Below, piece by piece: positions 23,817 to 35,779 of a stretch of DNA of 64,000 nucleotides. The stretch spans positions 149,829,084-149,893,083 of the forward strand of contig NC_134101.1 in assembly GCF_000715075.1 (NCBI RefSeq), written 5' to 3'. Source of the stretch: Nicotiana tabacum. Taxonomy: Eukaryota; Streptophyta; Magnoliopsida; Solanales; Solanaceae. How positions within the stretch are numbered: the first letter of the stretch is position 1; each line of letters starts with the position of its first letter. The notes under the pieces were generated by a model. That model worked only from the letters and a program-made list of their open reading frames with translations. It ran no database searches and was not told the origin of the DNA. A program made the translations under genes and the position numbers.

Positions 23817-24849
23817 TGCTATCGCGCCCCCTTTTTACTCCGCGGGGAGAAGTCGGGGTTTCGACATTCATGGAGGTGTAATGACTCATTTCCTTTTGGG
23901 AATTCGGTATTTAAAGAGTCGCCACCTAACGAATTATGGTGCGTTATGGCACCTAGAGTGATTAACTCTTGGGTTGGTGTGCATTACCAGAGATTAGGGT
24001 AAGGGCTCGAAGTAACCTCGAGGGGAAGGTGTTAGGCACCCCTCTTGTAACACAACTGTGGGTCCCGACCGAACTTATATTTACAAATTAGTCCACATAA
24101 ACAGTTGAATCAAATAGGTTACTAGTAAGGCACATTGGATAGTTCAAGTAGTAAGATAAAGGTTTGAACAAGTTGTAAAAGACAAAAGTTTTAAATAAAG
24201 AGAGGATTTGGTAAAGAGGGGTCCTAGGTTGTTTGTCCTATAGGATTACCGTACGCAATGTCCGGTAAACACTCTTCGATGAGGGGCTACACGTGACATT
24301 AACGCATAGTCATCATATCTCATGTCTACCCTTCCCATCCCTTTATTGGTCATGCAAAGTGAGTGTTTAGTCACTGATTCCTATTGCGTACTGCTACCCG
24401 TCCCTTCTTAATAGTCCTGGAAGGTGTTAGGACCTCTACCTATAGGTGGTTCTAGACGTACCCCTAAGATTTTAAAAGGTGAAAATTCTAGGGCGACAGT
24501 CAAAGCATTTAGGACTTTCACATAATGGGAGGAATTAAAAGGCTCACAGTGTCCTCCTCAAACAAACATACAAGTAGCACGACTCAAACACAGTTAAGGT
24601 CTTTATTGATTAAAGTCCTAAAGTAGGATCTCTAAGTGAATATGCAGAAACAGACCAAACTTATACCCAGAAGCTATAACCTAGTAGCTGCTTAGGGATT
24701 CCCTTATTTTAAAGCTTATTTGAATTAGAAACATTAAACGATGGAAACAGCTTCAGGGAAATGCAGGTTTTGAAAATGCTCTAAGGCTTGCCTATTTGCA
24801 GTATATTGTGTCTATATTAATGCAGAAACAAACATGTTATTGAAACAGA

Positions 24850-25440
24850 CTCCTTTAATACCTATAAGCATGGTATCTAATGCAATTTTGAAAGGACTTG
24901 ATTCAGGAAATGACATCACTTAATAAGACCAACTTTAGGAATGAACTAAGCGTAATAAGATTGATTTATTAGGCTACATTGAATTTCCAGGCAGAATTGC
25001 GAGTATAGATCCCTATAGACATGATATCTATGTGTGTTACTGCTTTTAGCAACGTATAGAACAGCTGATTAAAACTGAATCGGAATCAAATCTTATAAGT
25101 ATGGCATCTACTGATTTTAGACATGATTAGTGGAACCTATGAACATGGTTTCTAACATGACAAAATGCAGAACCTTATGAGCATGATTTCTACTTGATGC
25201 AATACTAGAAGTGAAATCTTATAGGCATGATTTCTATTTGATGCAAACAAAACTGGAAGTGAAACCTTATAGGTATGATTTATATTTGATGCAAACGAAA
25301 TTAGAAGTGAAATCCTATAGGCATGATTTCTATTATGCAAAAGCAATCAGATTCAAAAGAGCAAACCTATGAGCATGTTTTTTTACTTACACAAGCAGTC
25401 AGATTTCAATAACAAGGTCCTAAGAGTAGGATCTCTACCC
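24850..25440 (-). repeat. Array of degenerate CATGCCTATAGG words in LTR
   Basis: About ten copies, seen on the plus strand as variants of CCTATAGGCATGATTTCT, spaced about 50 bp. The same word family is at 35780-36350 in the plus-strand LTR. Confidence 0.65.
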
Positions 25441-27935
25441 ATATTACCCCATAAAGTATACATATACCCACCCTTTTACTAAATACCCCAAATATCTGTT
25501 TACAAATTATTACAGGCCAATGAATGAATTACATAAATGAAATAGAAAAACCAAGAAGCTATTCTATAGGAAGCCTGCAATTAGGCTCAAGTTTCCCAAA
25601 GCCTCCAATGGTCTCATAAGCCTCAATTTCATAGACAAATCAGAGTCTAGGTACATCAAAGTTCCCTAAGGGTCTCAAGGACCCCGGGCAATGCTTACAC
25701 CTAGACTTAGCAATCAAGCATTTGAACCAGTGCAGTGTAGAAAGGTCAGCCTCAGTATGCCAGAGTTCAGAAGGCTCTCAAGAGGATCCCAAGGCAGTAC
25801 ACATACTAGAGGGGGCAGAACTTATTGACTAAGAGTAAAGTGGAAGTGCAAAACACAAGTTAAAAAGGGTTATTAAAGAGTGTATTGGAAAGTCTATTTT
25901 GAAAGCACTTAGTAAAGAAACAGTGATTGCTTGAAAAGAGGTTGGAGTAGTAAACAAGCTTAAAATACCTTAGGAAATGATCACACACAGCTAGTTTTTA
26001 GAATTCAATAGTCACACAAGGGTCAAGGGGTTTGGGGATACATAAACATTTGGCTGCATAACCCAGCAAGGGTCCTAAGACTGGTTTGGACATGCTCAGA
26101 GATAGTTGACACTGGCATAATCACAAACCAGTCAAGAAGAATACAAACACATAGAAGGGGTGATAAGGATTTGGGGATTCATAAGGTGGTAAGCACACAA
26201 GAAGTAAAAAACAACTGACAAGGCATGATTTGAAATACACAAAAAGGAATACATTAATCTAAAGGGAAGGGGAGACATAACAGCATGCTAGCAATGTAAC
26301 TCAACTACAAGTTTCACAACAGAACTACAAGTAGAAGCAAACTAGAAATAAGAGAAACTGAAGTAACAAGAGAAGCATGTTGTTGTTGAGGCTTTAAATC
26401 AAAATTAGGACATACTAGTGAAGATAGAATTAAGCAGAATGAAAGAACCAAATAGCACAAAATGATTAGCCTTGGCTTGCAGCCGGCTAATAGTAGCAAA
26501 TAGCACAAGAGAGGGAGAGCAGAGATTTTTTAGTAAGAGAGGTAGTTTTGAAAACCAAGTGTTCGTGTCCTGTGTTTGTGAAAGACTTAGAGTATTTATA
26601 GTTGAAAGTAGGTAGTGAAATAAGGTAAGAATCATAGTAGTATGATAATTGAAGAACTCAGAATCAATCACTTAGAGAATCAAGGGAGTACTCCCTTAAG
26701 TTAAGGGAATCAAATCAAACGGGGATATTCAATATCATATAAGGCAAGAAGAAAAAATCAGTGCATGACTAAATAAGGAAGGAGTCAAGATTCAGTAGCA
26801 TAGAGTAGATGATTAGGACCAAATTCATAAAGTCTTAATTAAGGGCACAACTTAGTAGAAATAAGTATCGTAGCAAATATGGTAAGGAAATTAGTCAGCT
26901 TAAATAGACGCGGTAAAGCTTTTAGAGCTTTAAAAGAAAATCTTTCAATCACCATCAATTAAGGAAATCAGAATCAATCAAGAGGGAGTCACGATTCTGT
27001 ATTTCAACATATAAATAAAGAAGATCACATAGACGTAGCAAACAGGCAAGTTTAGCCTTAGTGATAGAAAGAAACAAGAGATGTACAAACAAAATGAGCA
27101 TAGTCATACAGAAGTGACATAAGTAGGCTAGGAATTCAGTAAAACACATTCGAAGCATGGTGACCATGAGAGATCAACAAGAATCAAGTAAACAGGCTAA
27201 CACACAGAACCAAGGCAAAGAGAATCATGCTGACAAACAAACCCAAAGCAAAGAAAATCATGCTAACACACAGAACCAAAGCAAAGAAAATCTTAAAAAT
27301 TAGGGCTTTTAACAGAGTCTAGTTATAAAGAAGTAGGAACATAAAATCGGTCAAATAAGTAAGGAAAAAGGTTTAATCATAACGAAATCGGTTAAAATAA
27401 GCGTAGAAGGAACTCCGAGACACCCTAGTTTTCAAAGAAAGTAAAAACGATTTAAAGTAGAGGATCTTTCAGAAGAAGCACGAGAATAAGCAAATCATAG
27501 AAGGAAACAGGCTTAAAGCATAAAAATAACACAGATCTGAGAGATTCAGAAGAGAGTTAGGGTTTCAAAAGAAACCCAAATAGAAATCGAGAGAACCTGT
27601 TGTAAACTTCACAAATCGTAACACATATGGTGTGATTTTTCCCAAAATCACACCAGAGAAGCCACGAACAAGGAAGCAGAAATCCTAGGTCCAAATCGAC
27701 ATGGCCCAGGACCCTTGAAGGTCTTAGAGATGATGAGCAAGGCGATGAGAGACCCATTGGAGGCTTGAGTTGAAAGGATGGTCGGTGGAGGTGACCGGAG
27801 AAGGAGGCGATTGACGGAGTCTAGAGTTAGGTTTGACAGAGGATAGAATATGAGAGCATCTGAAGGCAGCGGGGATTTGGAAAATGAGTAGGGTTAGTGG
27901 GCGTTTGGAAAATAAAAAGGAAATGAGGAATAAGG

Positions 27936-27960
27936 GTCGTTGATCTTTTAGATCAACGAC
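27936..27960. promoter_or_regulatory. Perfect palindrome GTCGTTGATCT/AGATCAACGAC
   Basis: Two 11-bp arms around a TTT loop, about 590-610 bp into the minus LTR. Position and core (GATCAACG) match boxes about 600-670 bp into the two other long LTRs (4644 and 33608). Confidence 0.55.
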
Positions 27961-28546
27961 CAGGATTTAAAATGGCTTGGGTCGGATAAGGATAATTGGG
28001 GCCTGGGTCAGGTTTAAAATAGAAAATTGGGTTGGGGATTGGTCCAATTTGGGCCATAATTTAAAGCCAAATCTGGCTATTATTTAAATAGCCAGTTTTT
28101 CCCTATTTTAATTTATAAAAATAATAGGTAATTTCTGGAAAATAATTTAAGGTGCCAAAATGATTTAAAATACATAATTAATATTTTAAAAATATAGGGA
28201 CCAATTCTATGCATATAAAATATAATTATATCTTAAAATGGGCTAACATTGCAATTATATGCAATTTAGCTTAAAAAATACTAAATGTAATTGTAAAATA
28301 CAAGAAAATTGCATTAGCCATATTTTGGCATAAGTATAGAAATAAAATAAGTGAATTATCAAAACAATAGTTTTGGAAATAATTATTGAGGAATTTATGG
28401 ATAAAATGGGAGAAAATAAATCAATTTAAACCCTTAAAATTGTGGGAAAATTAATAAAAACCTTGTGCATGCTTACATATGCGTATATATGCTATTTTGA
28501 AGGTATTTATGCATATTTAAAATATATAGAAAAAAATTGGGTATCA

Positions 28547-30832
28547 ACAACTGTGATCTGTGAGCCAATTTTCAAAATGTTGATGAAATATGTTGCAACA
28601 AAATGGACTAAAGAATGTCAGAAACCCTTTGATAGAATCAAGGAATACCTATCCACACCTCCAGTCTTGGTCCCGCCGGAACCTAGTAGACCTTTGCTAC
28701 TCTATTAGTCCATACTAGATGGAGCTTTTGGTTGTGTTTTGGGACAATATGACGAGACGGGAAGAAAAGAACAGGCCATATATTACTTGAGTAGGAAGTT
28801 CACACCCTACGAAGCACGGTATTCTCTACTGGAGCATACTTGTTGCGCTTTAACGTGGATAGCTCCGAAATTGAGGCATTACTTTTGTGCCTACACTACA
28901 TATCTCATATCAAGGATGGATCCCTTGAAATACATCTTTCAGAAGCCAATGCCTACAGGGAATCTAGCAAAATGGTAGATATTGTTGAGTGAGTTTGATA
29001 TCGTTTATGTGACTCAGAAGACGGTCAAGGGGCAAGCTTTAGTTGATCACCTCGCAGAAAATTCTGCGGCAGGGGAATATAAACCATTGAAAATGTATTT
29101 TCCCAATAAAGAAGTGTCGTTTCTAGGAGAAGATATTACCGAACCTACAACGGTTGGAGAATGTTCTTCGACGGAGCTGCAAATTTCAAAGGAGTGGGTA
29201 TTGGAGCAGTTTTAGTGTTAGAGACAGGTCAACATTATCCGGTATCCGCAAAGCTTAGGTTTTCATGCACCAACAATATGGCAGAATATGAGGCTTGCAT
29301 CATGGGGCTCAATTTGGTCATCGCATGAATATATAGGAGTTGATGGTAATTGGTGATTCAGATCTTCTGGTACATCAGGTTTTAGGAGAGTGGGCTACCA
29401 AGAATACCAAAATATTGCCATATTTGTACCACGTGCAAGAGTTGATAAAAAGATTCACAAAGATAGAATACCAAAATATTGCCATACAGCATCCGGACAA
29501 GAATTTCATCGATCCTATTCCAGTAAGAATCCATAATCAGCCATCTTACTACGCTCATGTTGAAAAAGAAACAGATGTGAATCCATGGTACCATGATATC
29601 AAGGAATACTTGGCAAAAGGAGAATACCTGGAGCATGCAAATCATACTCAAAAATGCACGCTCCGGAGATTGTCCAATCATTTCTTCCAAAGTGGAGGAA
29701 TGTTGTATAGAAAGACTCCACACCTAGGGTTATTACGGTGTGTTGATGCCAAAGAAGCTTCCAAACTGCTTGAGGAAATACACGCTGGAACCTGCAGGCC
29801 GCACATGAATGGTTTCGTTCTAGCCAAGATGATATTAAGAGTAGGATACTTTTGGATGACTATGGAAACACACTGCATCAGGTATGTCTAGAAATGGCAT
29901 CAGTGTTAGGTACATGCAAATATAATATAGGTACCACCAAATGAACTCAATGCAACAAGTGCACCTTGGCCTTTCAGCGCTTGGGGAATGGATGTCATCG
30001 GTCCGATCGAGCCCGCCGCTTTAAACGGGCACAGGTTCATTTTAGTGGCCATAGACTACTTCACAAAATGGGTTGAGGCTACATCTTACAAGGCTGTAAC
30101 CAAGAAAGTCGTCGCAAATTCTGTCAAGGATCGTATCGTTTGCCGATTCGGGGTACCAGAATCCATCATTACCGACAATGTCGTCAATCTCAACAGCGAT
30201 TTAATGAAAGCTATGTGTGAAACCTTCAAGATCAAGCATAAGAATTACACAGCATACAGACCTCAAATGAATGGAGCTGTAGAAGCCGCCAACAAAAATA
30301 TCAAGAAAATTCTGAGGAAAATGGTAGAAAACCACAAGCAATGGCATGAGAAATTATCATTTACCTTATTGGGATATTGTACTATAGTTCGCACATCAAC
30401 CGGAGCAACTCCCTACATGCTGGTTTATGGTACTGAAGTTGTCATTCCCGCCAAGGTCGAAATTCCTTCTTTGAGAATTATACAGGAAGCAGAACACGGT
30501 GATGTAGAATGGATAAGGAGTCGCTATGAACAATTGGCTCTTATCTACAGAACAAAATGAATGTAATATGCCATGGTCAACTTTATCAGAACAGAATGTC
30601 CAGAGCTTTCAACAAAAGGGTCAAACCTAGACAGTTCACACCGGGGCAGCTGGTGTTGAAACGAATCTTCCCACATCAAGACGAAGCCAAAGGAAAGTTT
30701 TTGCCCAATTGTTAAGGGCCCTACATGTTTCACCGAGTACTAATAGGAGGAGCACTCATACTTGAAGAAATGGGCGAAGAAGTTTGGCCAAAGCCTATCA
30801 ATTCGGACGCAATCAAGAGATACTATATTTAA
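28547..30832 (+). pseudogene. Pol 3' part (RT end, RNase H, integrase) of the plus Ogre-like element, degenerate
   Basis: It begins in the RT thumb right after the inverted LTR. RNase H type landmarks include LGQYDETGRK, LSRKFTPYEARYSLLE, and a second RNase H module from about 29160 (FFDGAANFKGVG, NNMAEYEAC). Integrase follows: MDVIGPI (Asp at 29991), ITDN (Asp at 30174) and VEAANKN (Glu at 30282). The last two have 35 residues between them, the classical D,D-35-E spacing, so the catalytic triad is intact although the frame is not. Stops include TAG at about 28706, 28978 and several at 29890-29935, plus a TGA near 30560. The C-terminal domain ends near 30832. Confidence 0.8.
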
Positions 30833-30862
30833 ATTATTTATATTACTTCATTTGACGTAACT

Positions 30863-30912
30863 GAACTACGCTTGACCTGATTCCCGTTTAAGAGGGGATA
30901 CGTAGGCAGCCT
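30863..30912 (+). other. GAACTAC...GATACGTAGGCA motif, copy 2
   Basis: GAACTACGCTTGACCTGATT, a spacer with CCC/GGGG complementarity, then GGATACGTAGGCAGCC. It begins about 30 nt after the pol stop codon. Confidence 0.7.
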
Positions 30913-30959
30913 TGTGGGCTCGGTCACATCTCAATAAAAATTTCATTTTCCCCACAACC

Positions 30960-31190
30960 AGAAACTGGGGAAGAATTTTGAGGAGGACCCTTAAAATTTT
31001 GAAGCAAGTCCAGTCGAAGTAATCATATGCAAGACAGTCAGAGTATCGGTTAAGTAACTGGGGCAGAATTTTGAGAAGGATTCTCAAAATTCCGTAGAAA
31101 ATCCAACAAACTTCGTCACATGCAGAATGGCCGAAGAATTGCTTACTAAACTGGGGCAGAATTTCGAGAAGGACATCTCAAAATTCTAAT
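30960..31190 (+). repeat. Three 93-bp tandem units, each with a hairpin
   Basis: Hairpins start at 30973, 31066 and 31159, exactly 93 bp apart. The middle one is perfect: GAATTTTGAGAA, GGA, TTCTCAAAATTC. In the first the main change leaves a G:U pair; in the third one internal pair is lost. Each is preceded by ACTGGGG. Confidence 0.8.
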
Positions 31191-31571
31191 GCATAGAAGT
31201 CGTAATGTCTCCAAAGTGTCGCAGTCACTGGTTCATTTAATTTACTTAATATCGTAAACTACTATGTTTTAAAATAACTATGTTTATCAAATGCATGCGT
31301 ACTTTTCAAAAACTTTATGGCAGCCAGATGTTACCCAGGGTAAATCGAACAGGGTCTCCAAAGTGAAGAAAAGCAAAGCAGGCAGGCGAAGGCATGAACC
31401 AACCTTTCCCGCAAAACTCACAATTTTTCTTTGGATGCAGGCACCGTGAATATGACAGGAGTATTCGCAAGTATACACTTAACAAAATTACTATCTTCAT
31501 AATGACAAGGCTGTCAAACGCAAACATATCTCCAAATAAGAAAATACCCTGCTAGCACTCATTATCCTTCT

Positions 31572-32190
31572 CTTGCATGAGGCTAAGCCTTGCCTCCTCA
31601 ATTGTATAAGGCTAAACACTGTCTTCCATTGCATGAGACTAAGCATTGTCTCCTCTTCTTGCATGAGGCTAAGCGTTGCCTCCCTAATTGCATAAGGCTA
31701 AGCATTGTCTTCCATTGCATGAGACTAAGCATTATCTCCTCTTCTTGCATGAGGCTAAGCCCTGTCTCCCTAATTGCTTAAGGCTAAGCACTGTCTTCCA
31801 TTATATGAGACTAAGCGTTGTCTCCTCTTCTTGTATGAGACTAAGCATTCCTCCCTAATTGCATAAGGCTAAGCTCTACCTTTCCTTGCATGAGACTAAG
31901 CATTGTCTCCTCTTCTTGCATGAGGCTAAGCCCTGCCTCCCTAATTGCATAAGGCTAAGCTCTGCCTTTCCTTGCATGAGACTAAGCATCATCTCCCAGT
32001 TTGCATGAGGCTAAGCATTGCCTCCCCAATTGCATAAGGCTAAGCTCTTACTTTCCTTGCACGAGACTAAGCATTGTCTCTCTTTGCATAACCACAAATG
32101 TTGTGTTGTTCAAAACCTTCTATTATTCTTTCCTCTCGGGGCTAAGCTCTGGCCCCCGCCTTACACAGGACTAAGCTCTGTCTTGTTTCA
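31572..32190 (+). repeat. Tandem array with three-unit higher-order structure
   Basis: Eighteen units of 26-31 bp built on GCTAAG or ACTAAG (31583 to 32067) cycle through three types marked GAGGCTAAG, AAGGCTAAG, GAGACTAAG. Six trimers are 85-86 bp apart, with a single type deviation at 31841. Looser related units continue to about 32190. Not coding. Confidence 0.85.
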
Positions 32191-32845
32191 TCCCAAGCAT
32201 CATGTCTTTGCATCTCATGGGCTGAAGTATAGCCAAATATTTCGAAGACGTCATAGTTCGAAGGCATCATCCTCATAGCCGAAAAACACCATGTCATGGC
32301 CTGAGGATCTCTCAATATTGAACATCATTATTTAAAGGCGTCATGGTTCAGAGGCACCATTCTCATGGCCCGAGAACATCATTTCATGGCATGCGAATAC
32401 CTTATCTCACGATTCATGGCCCAGGACGTCATGGTCTAAGGACATCATCTTCACCATCCGAAGACAATCTTCATGGTCCAAAGGGAATTTGCATCATATT
32501 TAAATTTCCGCAATAGCCTATATATATTTGCGTGCATCGTGTTTTAAGTTTTTGTAGGTAATCCAGGAAATAACAGTTCTTCAAATAGGAGCAACCTTCG
32601 CTCTGATTTCCACTCATTCCATTCACACCATGTCGTTATTTCAAACGTAACCGACTCCCATCAATTACTCGCTTTTACTCTATGACCGTTCAGATATCTG
32701 CCATGTGATACATCCATAACATCTCAAATTCACATTCGTGACTTTGCATAAATTCATCCGATACTATTCTACTCAAAAGAACCTTTTCCGAAACACACGA
32801 CCATTCCTATAATAATTCCATTGGTTTCATTGACCGTTAGGTCCA

Positions 32846-32893
32846 GAACTACACATGGCCTGATTTTTGTAAAATCAGAGATATGTAGGCAAC
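32846..32893 (+). other. GAACTAC...GATATGTAGGCA motif, copy 3
   Basis: GAACTACACATGGCCTGATT, then the hairpin TGATTTT/AAAATCA, then GAGATATGTAGGCAACTC. It ends about 100 nt before the polypurine tract. Confidence 0.65.
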
Positions 32894-32990
32894 TCAGAGA
32901 CTAGGGTACGGCCTATATTTTTCAAAACATCCCATTCAATCAAAATCGGTTATTATTTCTTTACCCGATAACTCTTTTATCCTTCCTAGG

Positions 32991-33007
32991 TAAAGAGGGG
33001 CAGCTGG
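32991..33007 (+). other. Polypurine tract of the plus Ogre-like element
   Basis: TAAAGAGGGGCAGCTGG-type run immediately before TGATACCC of the 3' LTR; typical second-strand primer position. Confidence 0.75.
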
Positions 33008-33607
33008 TGATACCCAATTTTTCTCTCATACTTTCCAAATATATATATAATTTCAAAATACTGCACATACATCATCATTTGATTTACAAGCATGCACAAG
33101 TATTTTTCATAATTTTTCATAATTTTTAAAAGTTTTAAATTAATTTATTTCTGCATTTTATTATATAAATATCCAATAATTATCCTTCATATTATTTTTA
33201 TTATGATTTAATTATCTAAATTTATCTTTATACCAACATAATATTTAAATATTTTTTAGTATATTTTTATAATCATATTTGCATTTTTAAGACTAAATTG
33301 CACATTTTACAATAATAGCTTATATATTCCTATAATCATATTATTTATGCAAAAAATAACCACTTATACTTTATAGTGTTACATAATTATTTTAAATTAT
33401 TTTTGTGCACAAATAATATTTTTGTTATTTATTTATTATTTTTTTATTTATTAAAATTGGATATTTAAAATCTGGCCCTAATTCTACAATTAATTTCGGA
33501 CCTAAGCTACCCAAACATAACCCAATTACCCAAGCCCAATACACCTAGCCCAATTACCCTTACCCATTCAATTAAACCCAACCCAGTCCGCTCAAATCCT
33601 AGCCATT

Positions 33608-33647
33608 GATCAACGGCTCACAAACAATCACCCTCTTTCCTTATATC
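33608..33647 (+). promoter_or_regulatory. GATCAACGGCTCA box and TATA-like site
   Basis: The box at 33608-33620 is followed 20 bp later by TTATATC (33641-33647). Same order and spacing as 4644 and 4675 in the other plus-strand LTR. Confidence 0.45.
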
Positions 33648-35779
33648 TACACCCCCAAACCATATCCCTCATTTTCTTAGTCATGCCGCCTCTGTTTCCC
33701 ACCTCTAATGAACCCTAATTATGCTGCCTCACTAAAATTCCCCCAAATCCCATTCCTAATGGGATTCTTTCCCCATTCACCTTCCAACTCGAGATATTTT
33801 CCTTATTTGGTGTTACTTTATGGAATAACTTAGGTACTTGCCTAAACATGGCAAGTACCCCACTTTGATTTTGTCCAAATCTATGTTTACCTCTTGAATC
33901 TAGACGACCTTGAGTTCAAACACATTATTTTGTACCGATTCTCTCGTATCTCGCTGATTCGTACTTAACCCTAAAGGTTAGAGTTTCAGATTCTCTTTTG
34001 ATTTGAACCTAAGCTGGTTCAAACTTTGATTTTTAGCATTATCTATCTATATTCACTCTATTACTATGAATCTGCCTATTTTTGTCGATTTCTTTTACTT
34101 ACCCAAATTAGGGTTTCAGATCTTCTTCAATTGAACCAAATCTGGTTCGATTCTATGTTTCTTTTTGAATAATCTCCTGTCTATGTCTATTTTTATGCTA
34201 ATATATGATTCTCGCCTTTATTTTCTGCCGATTTTATGGTTTACCTAAATTTAGGGTTTCATACCCTTTTACTTGAACTAAATCCGATTCAATTCTATAT
34301 TTCGTTTTGAATAATTCCCTGTCTATGTTCATTATATGCATTATGTGATTCTTTACCTTATTTTCTACTGATTTTGCGTATCTTCACTTAAAATTTAGGG
34401 TTTCAATTTTATTGATTTAAGTACTTGCCTTTTGGTATTTAAATTAGATATGCGTATGTTCTAATTTCGGCACTATTTAAACCCCTCCCCACTCCCCTTT
34501 AAAAGCCTAGAAGTTCTGAGTTGGAAAATCTTTTCACTACAATACAAAAGTTGTGTGCTTCTACTCTCTCTTGAATAAATTTGCTCTGTGTTTTGATTCC
34601 TGGCCGGCTGAAAGCCAAGGCCAGAAATCCCTAAGTTCTTGCTTCTGTCTGGTGATATTCACTGCACTGTTGGATTCTTTTATTCCCTATTTCATCTTAA
34701 CTGGTGAGTTATTAGACCCTCTGCCATTTCATTATGATTGTTTACTAACCATATTACTTCAACTAATCTATGCTAGCCTAATGTTATTACATTGTGGTTT
34801 GAAACACGCTTAAGTTTATGTTGGGTTTATTAATCAGTTCTGCTTAAATTCTGTGTTATTGAGGATTATCTCTTGAAGCTACGTCTATTACGATCTTGCT
34901 TTGAACATGTTTTATTTCTTCATATGGGCCAATTAACTAAGATGTATGCATTAATAAGATTACAAGTTTGTTTCTGTTATAATGTGGCTTGTTTGACTTT
35001 ATTCTTATCATATTATGACACTTCTAGTAACTGACTTAATCAATTTTTTAACTTGTCCTAATCTGTTGCTAACTAATGTGATTCCTTCTTATGATACTAG
35101 TTTTTGCACTTAGTCTAATCTAGATCTTCTGTTATCACTATGAATCTGCTTATGAACGTGCCTTGTTATCATGTGATTAATTCCTAAAACTTGACAAGTT
35201 TGCCAAAGTTCAAACATGTCTACTACTTGTTTGGGTATATGTGTTATGTCCCTTCAGTGAAATTCTTTGACTATCTCCTATTCCTTTACTATCTGGCCTT
35301 TCTGAATCCTCATTCTTAGCCGGCTAAAAGCCAAGGCTATTTAGGTTCTGTCCTTGACCTCCATAATGTGAGCACTGCTTAGGGTTCATGGAGACCCTTA
35401 TGAACTCTGACATGCTAAGACTTGGTCCCTAGTCTTCTCCATGAACTGTTTCTGATCAATCTCCCTAGTGTGAGCACCGCCCTGGGTTCTTGAAGCTCTT
35501 GGGAACTCTGACACACTAGGGACTTGGGTTTTGTATGCTCATCTTTGATATATGGGTGAATCACTCAACAACTGGTTATGTTGTATGAACATGGGTTTTG
35601 GGGCTATTGTGAGTAGAAGGTCTGGCTTGTCCAGGTGTATTTGGGCCTACTGTAGGCTCCCTATAGTTTACTCACTTTGTAATTCATTACCTTAAATTCT
35701 GGTTTGTAATTAAATTTTTTGTGTAATAACAATTCTGGGGTATTAGTGAAATTGGGAAGGGTTTCTTATTTTGCAACAA

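Larger units (their letters stand above)
20988..28546 (-). mobile_element. Minus-strand Ogre/Tat-like element, 5' part
   Basis: Read on the minus strand: 5' LTR (28546-23820), PBS (23816-23799), decayed ORF1 (23101-21748) and gag start (21150-20988), cut by element A. The order LTR, PBS, ORF1, gag equals that of the young plus-strand copy but the sequence is far more diverged and ORF1 is broken, so it is older. Its outer end abuts plus-strand pol at 28547, so it inserted into that RT region. Confidence 0.75.
23820..28546 (-). repeat. 5' LTR of the minus Ogre-like element
   Basis: On the minus strand it starts TGATACCCAATTTTT, like the LTR at 33008, and ends GCGCGATA (terminal CA apparently mutated), three bases before the PBS. 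It is about 4.7 kb long. It contains a perfect 11-bp palindrome at 27936-27960 and an array of CCTATAGGCATG-type words at 24850-25440, both with counterparts in the 33008-37080 LTR. Reading frames within it look random. Confidence 0.75.
30833..33007 (+). other. Repeat-rich 3' UTR of the plus Ogre-like element
   Basis: Non-coding. It contains two GAACTAC motifs (30863, 32846), three 93-bp units (about 30960-31190), an 18-unit tandem array (31572-32090), weaker CATGG-rich repeats at about 32220-32480, and the polypurine tract at 32991-33007. Ogre 3' UTRs are known for hypervariable tandem repeats. Confidence 0.75.

Noticed and set aside
31590..31781. Leu/Cys-rich frame
   Set aside because: Translation of the 28-bp tandem array.
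31572..32190. CRISPR-like appearance of regular repeats
   Set aside because: Units are contiguous with no unique spacers, show a three-unit higher-order pattern, and lie in a plant retroelement UTR.
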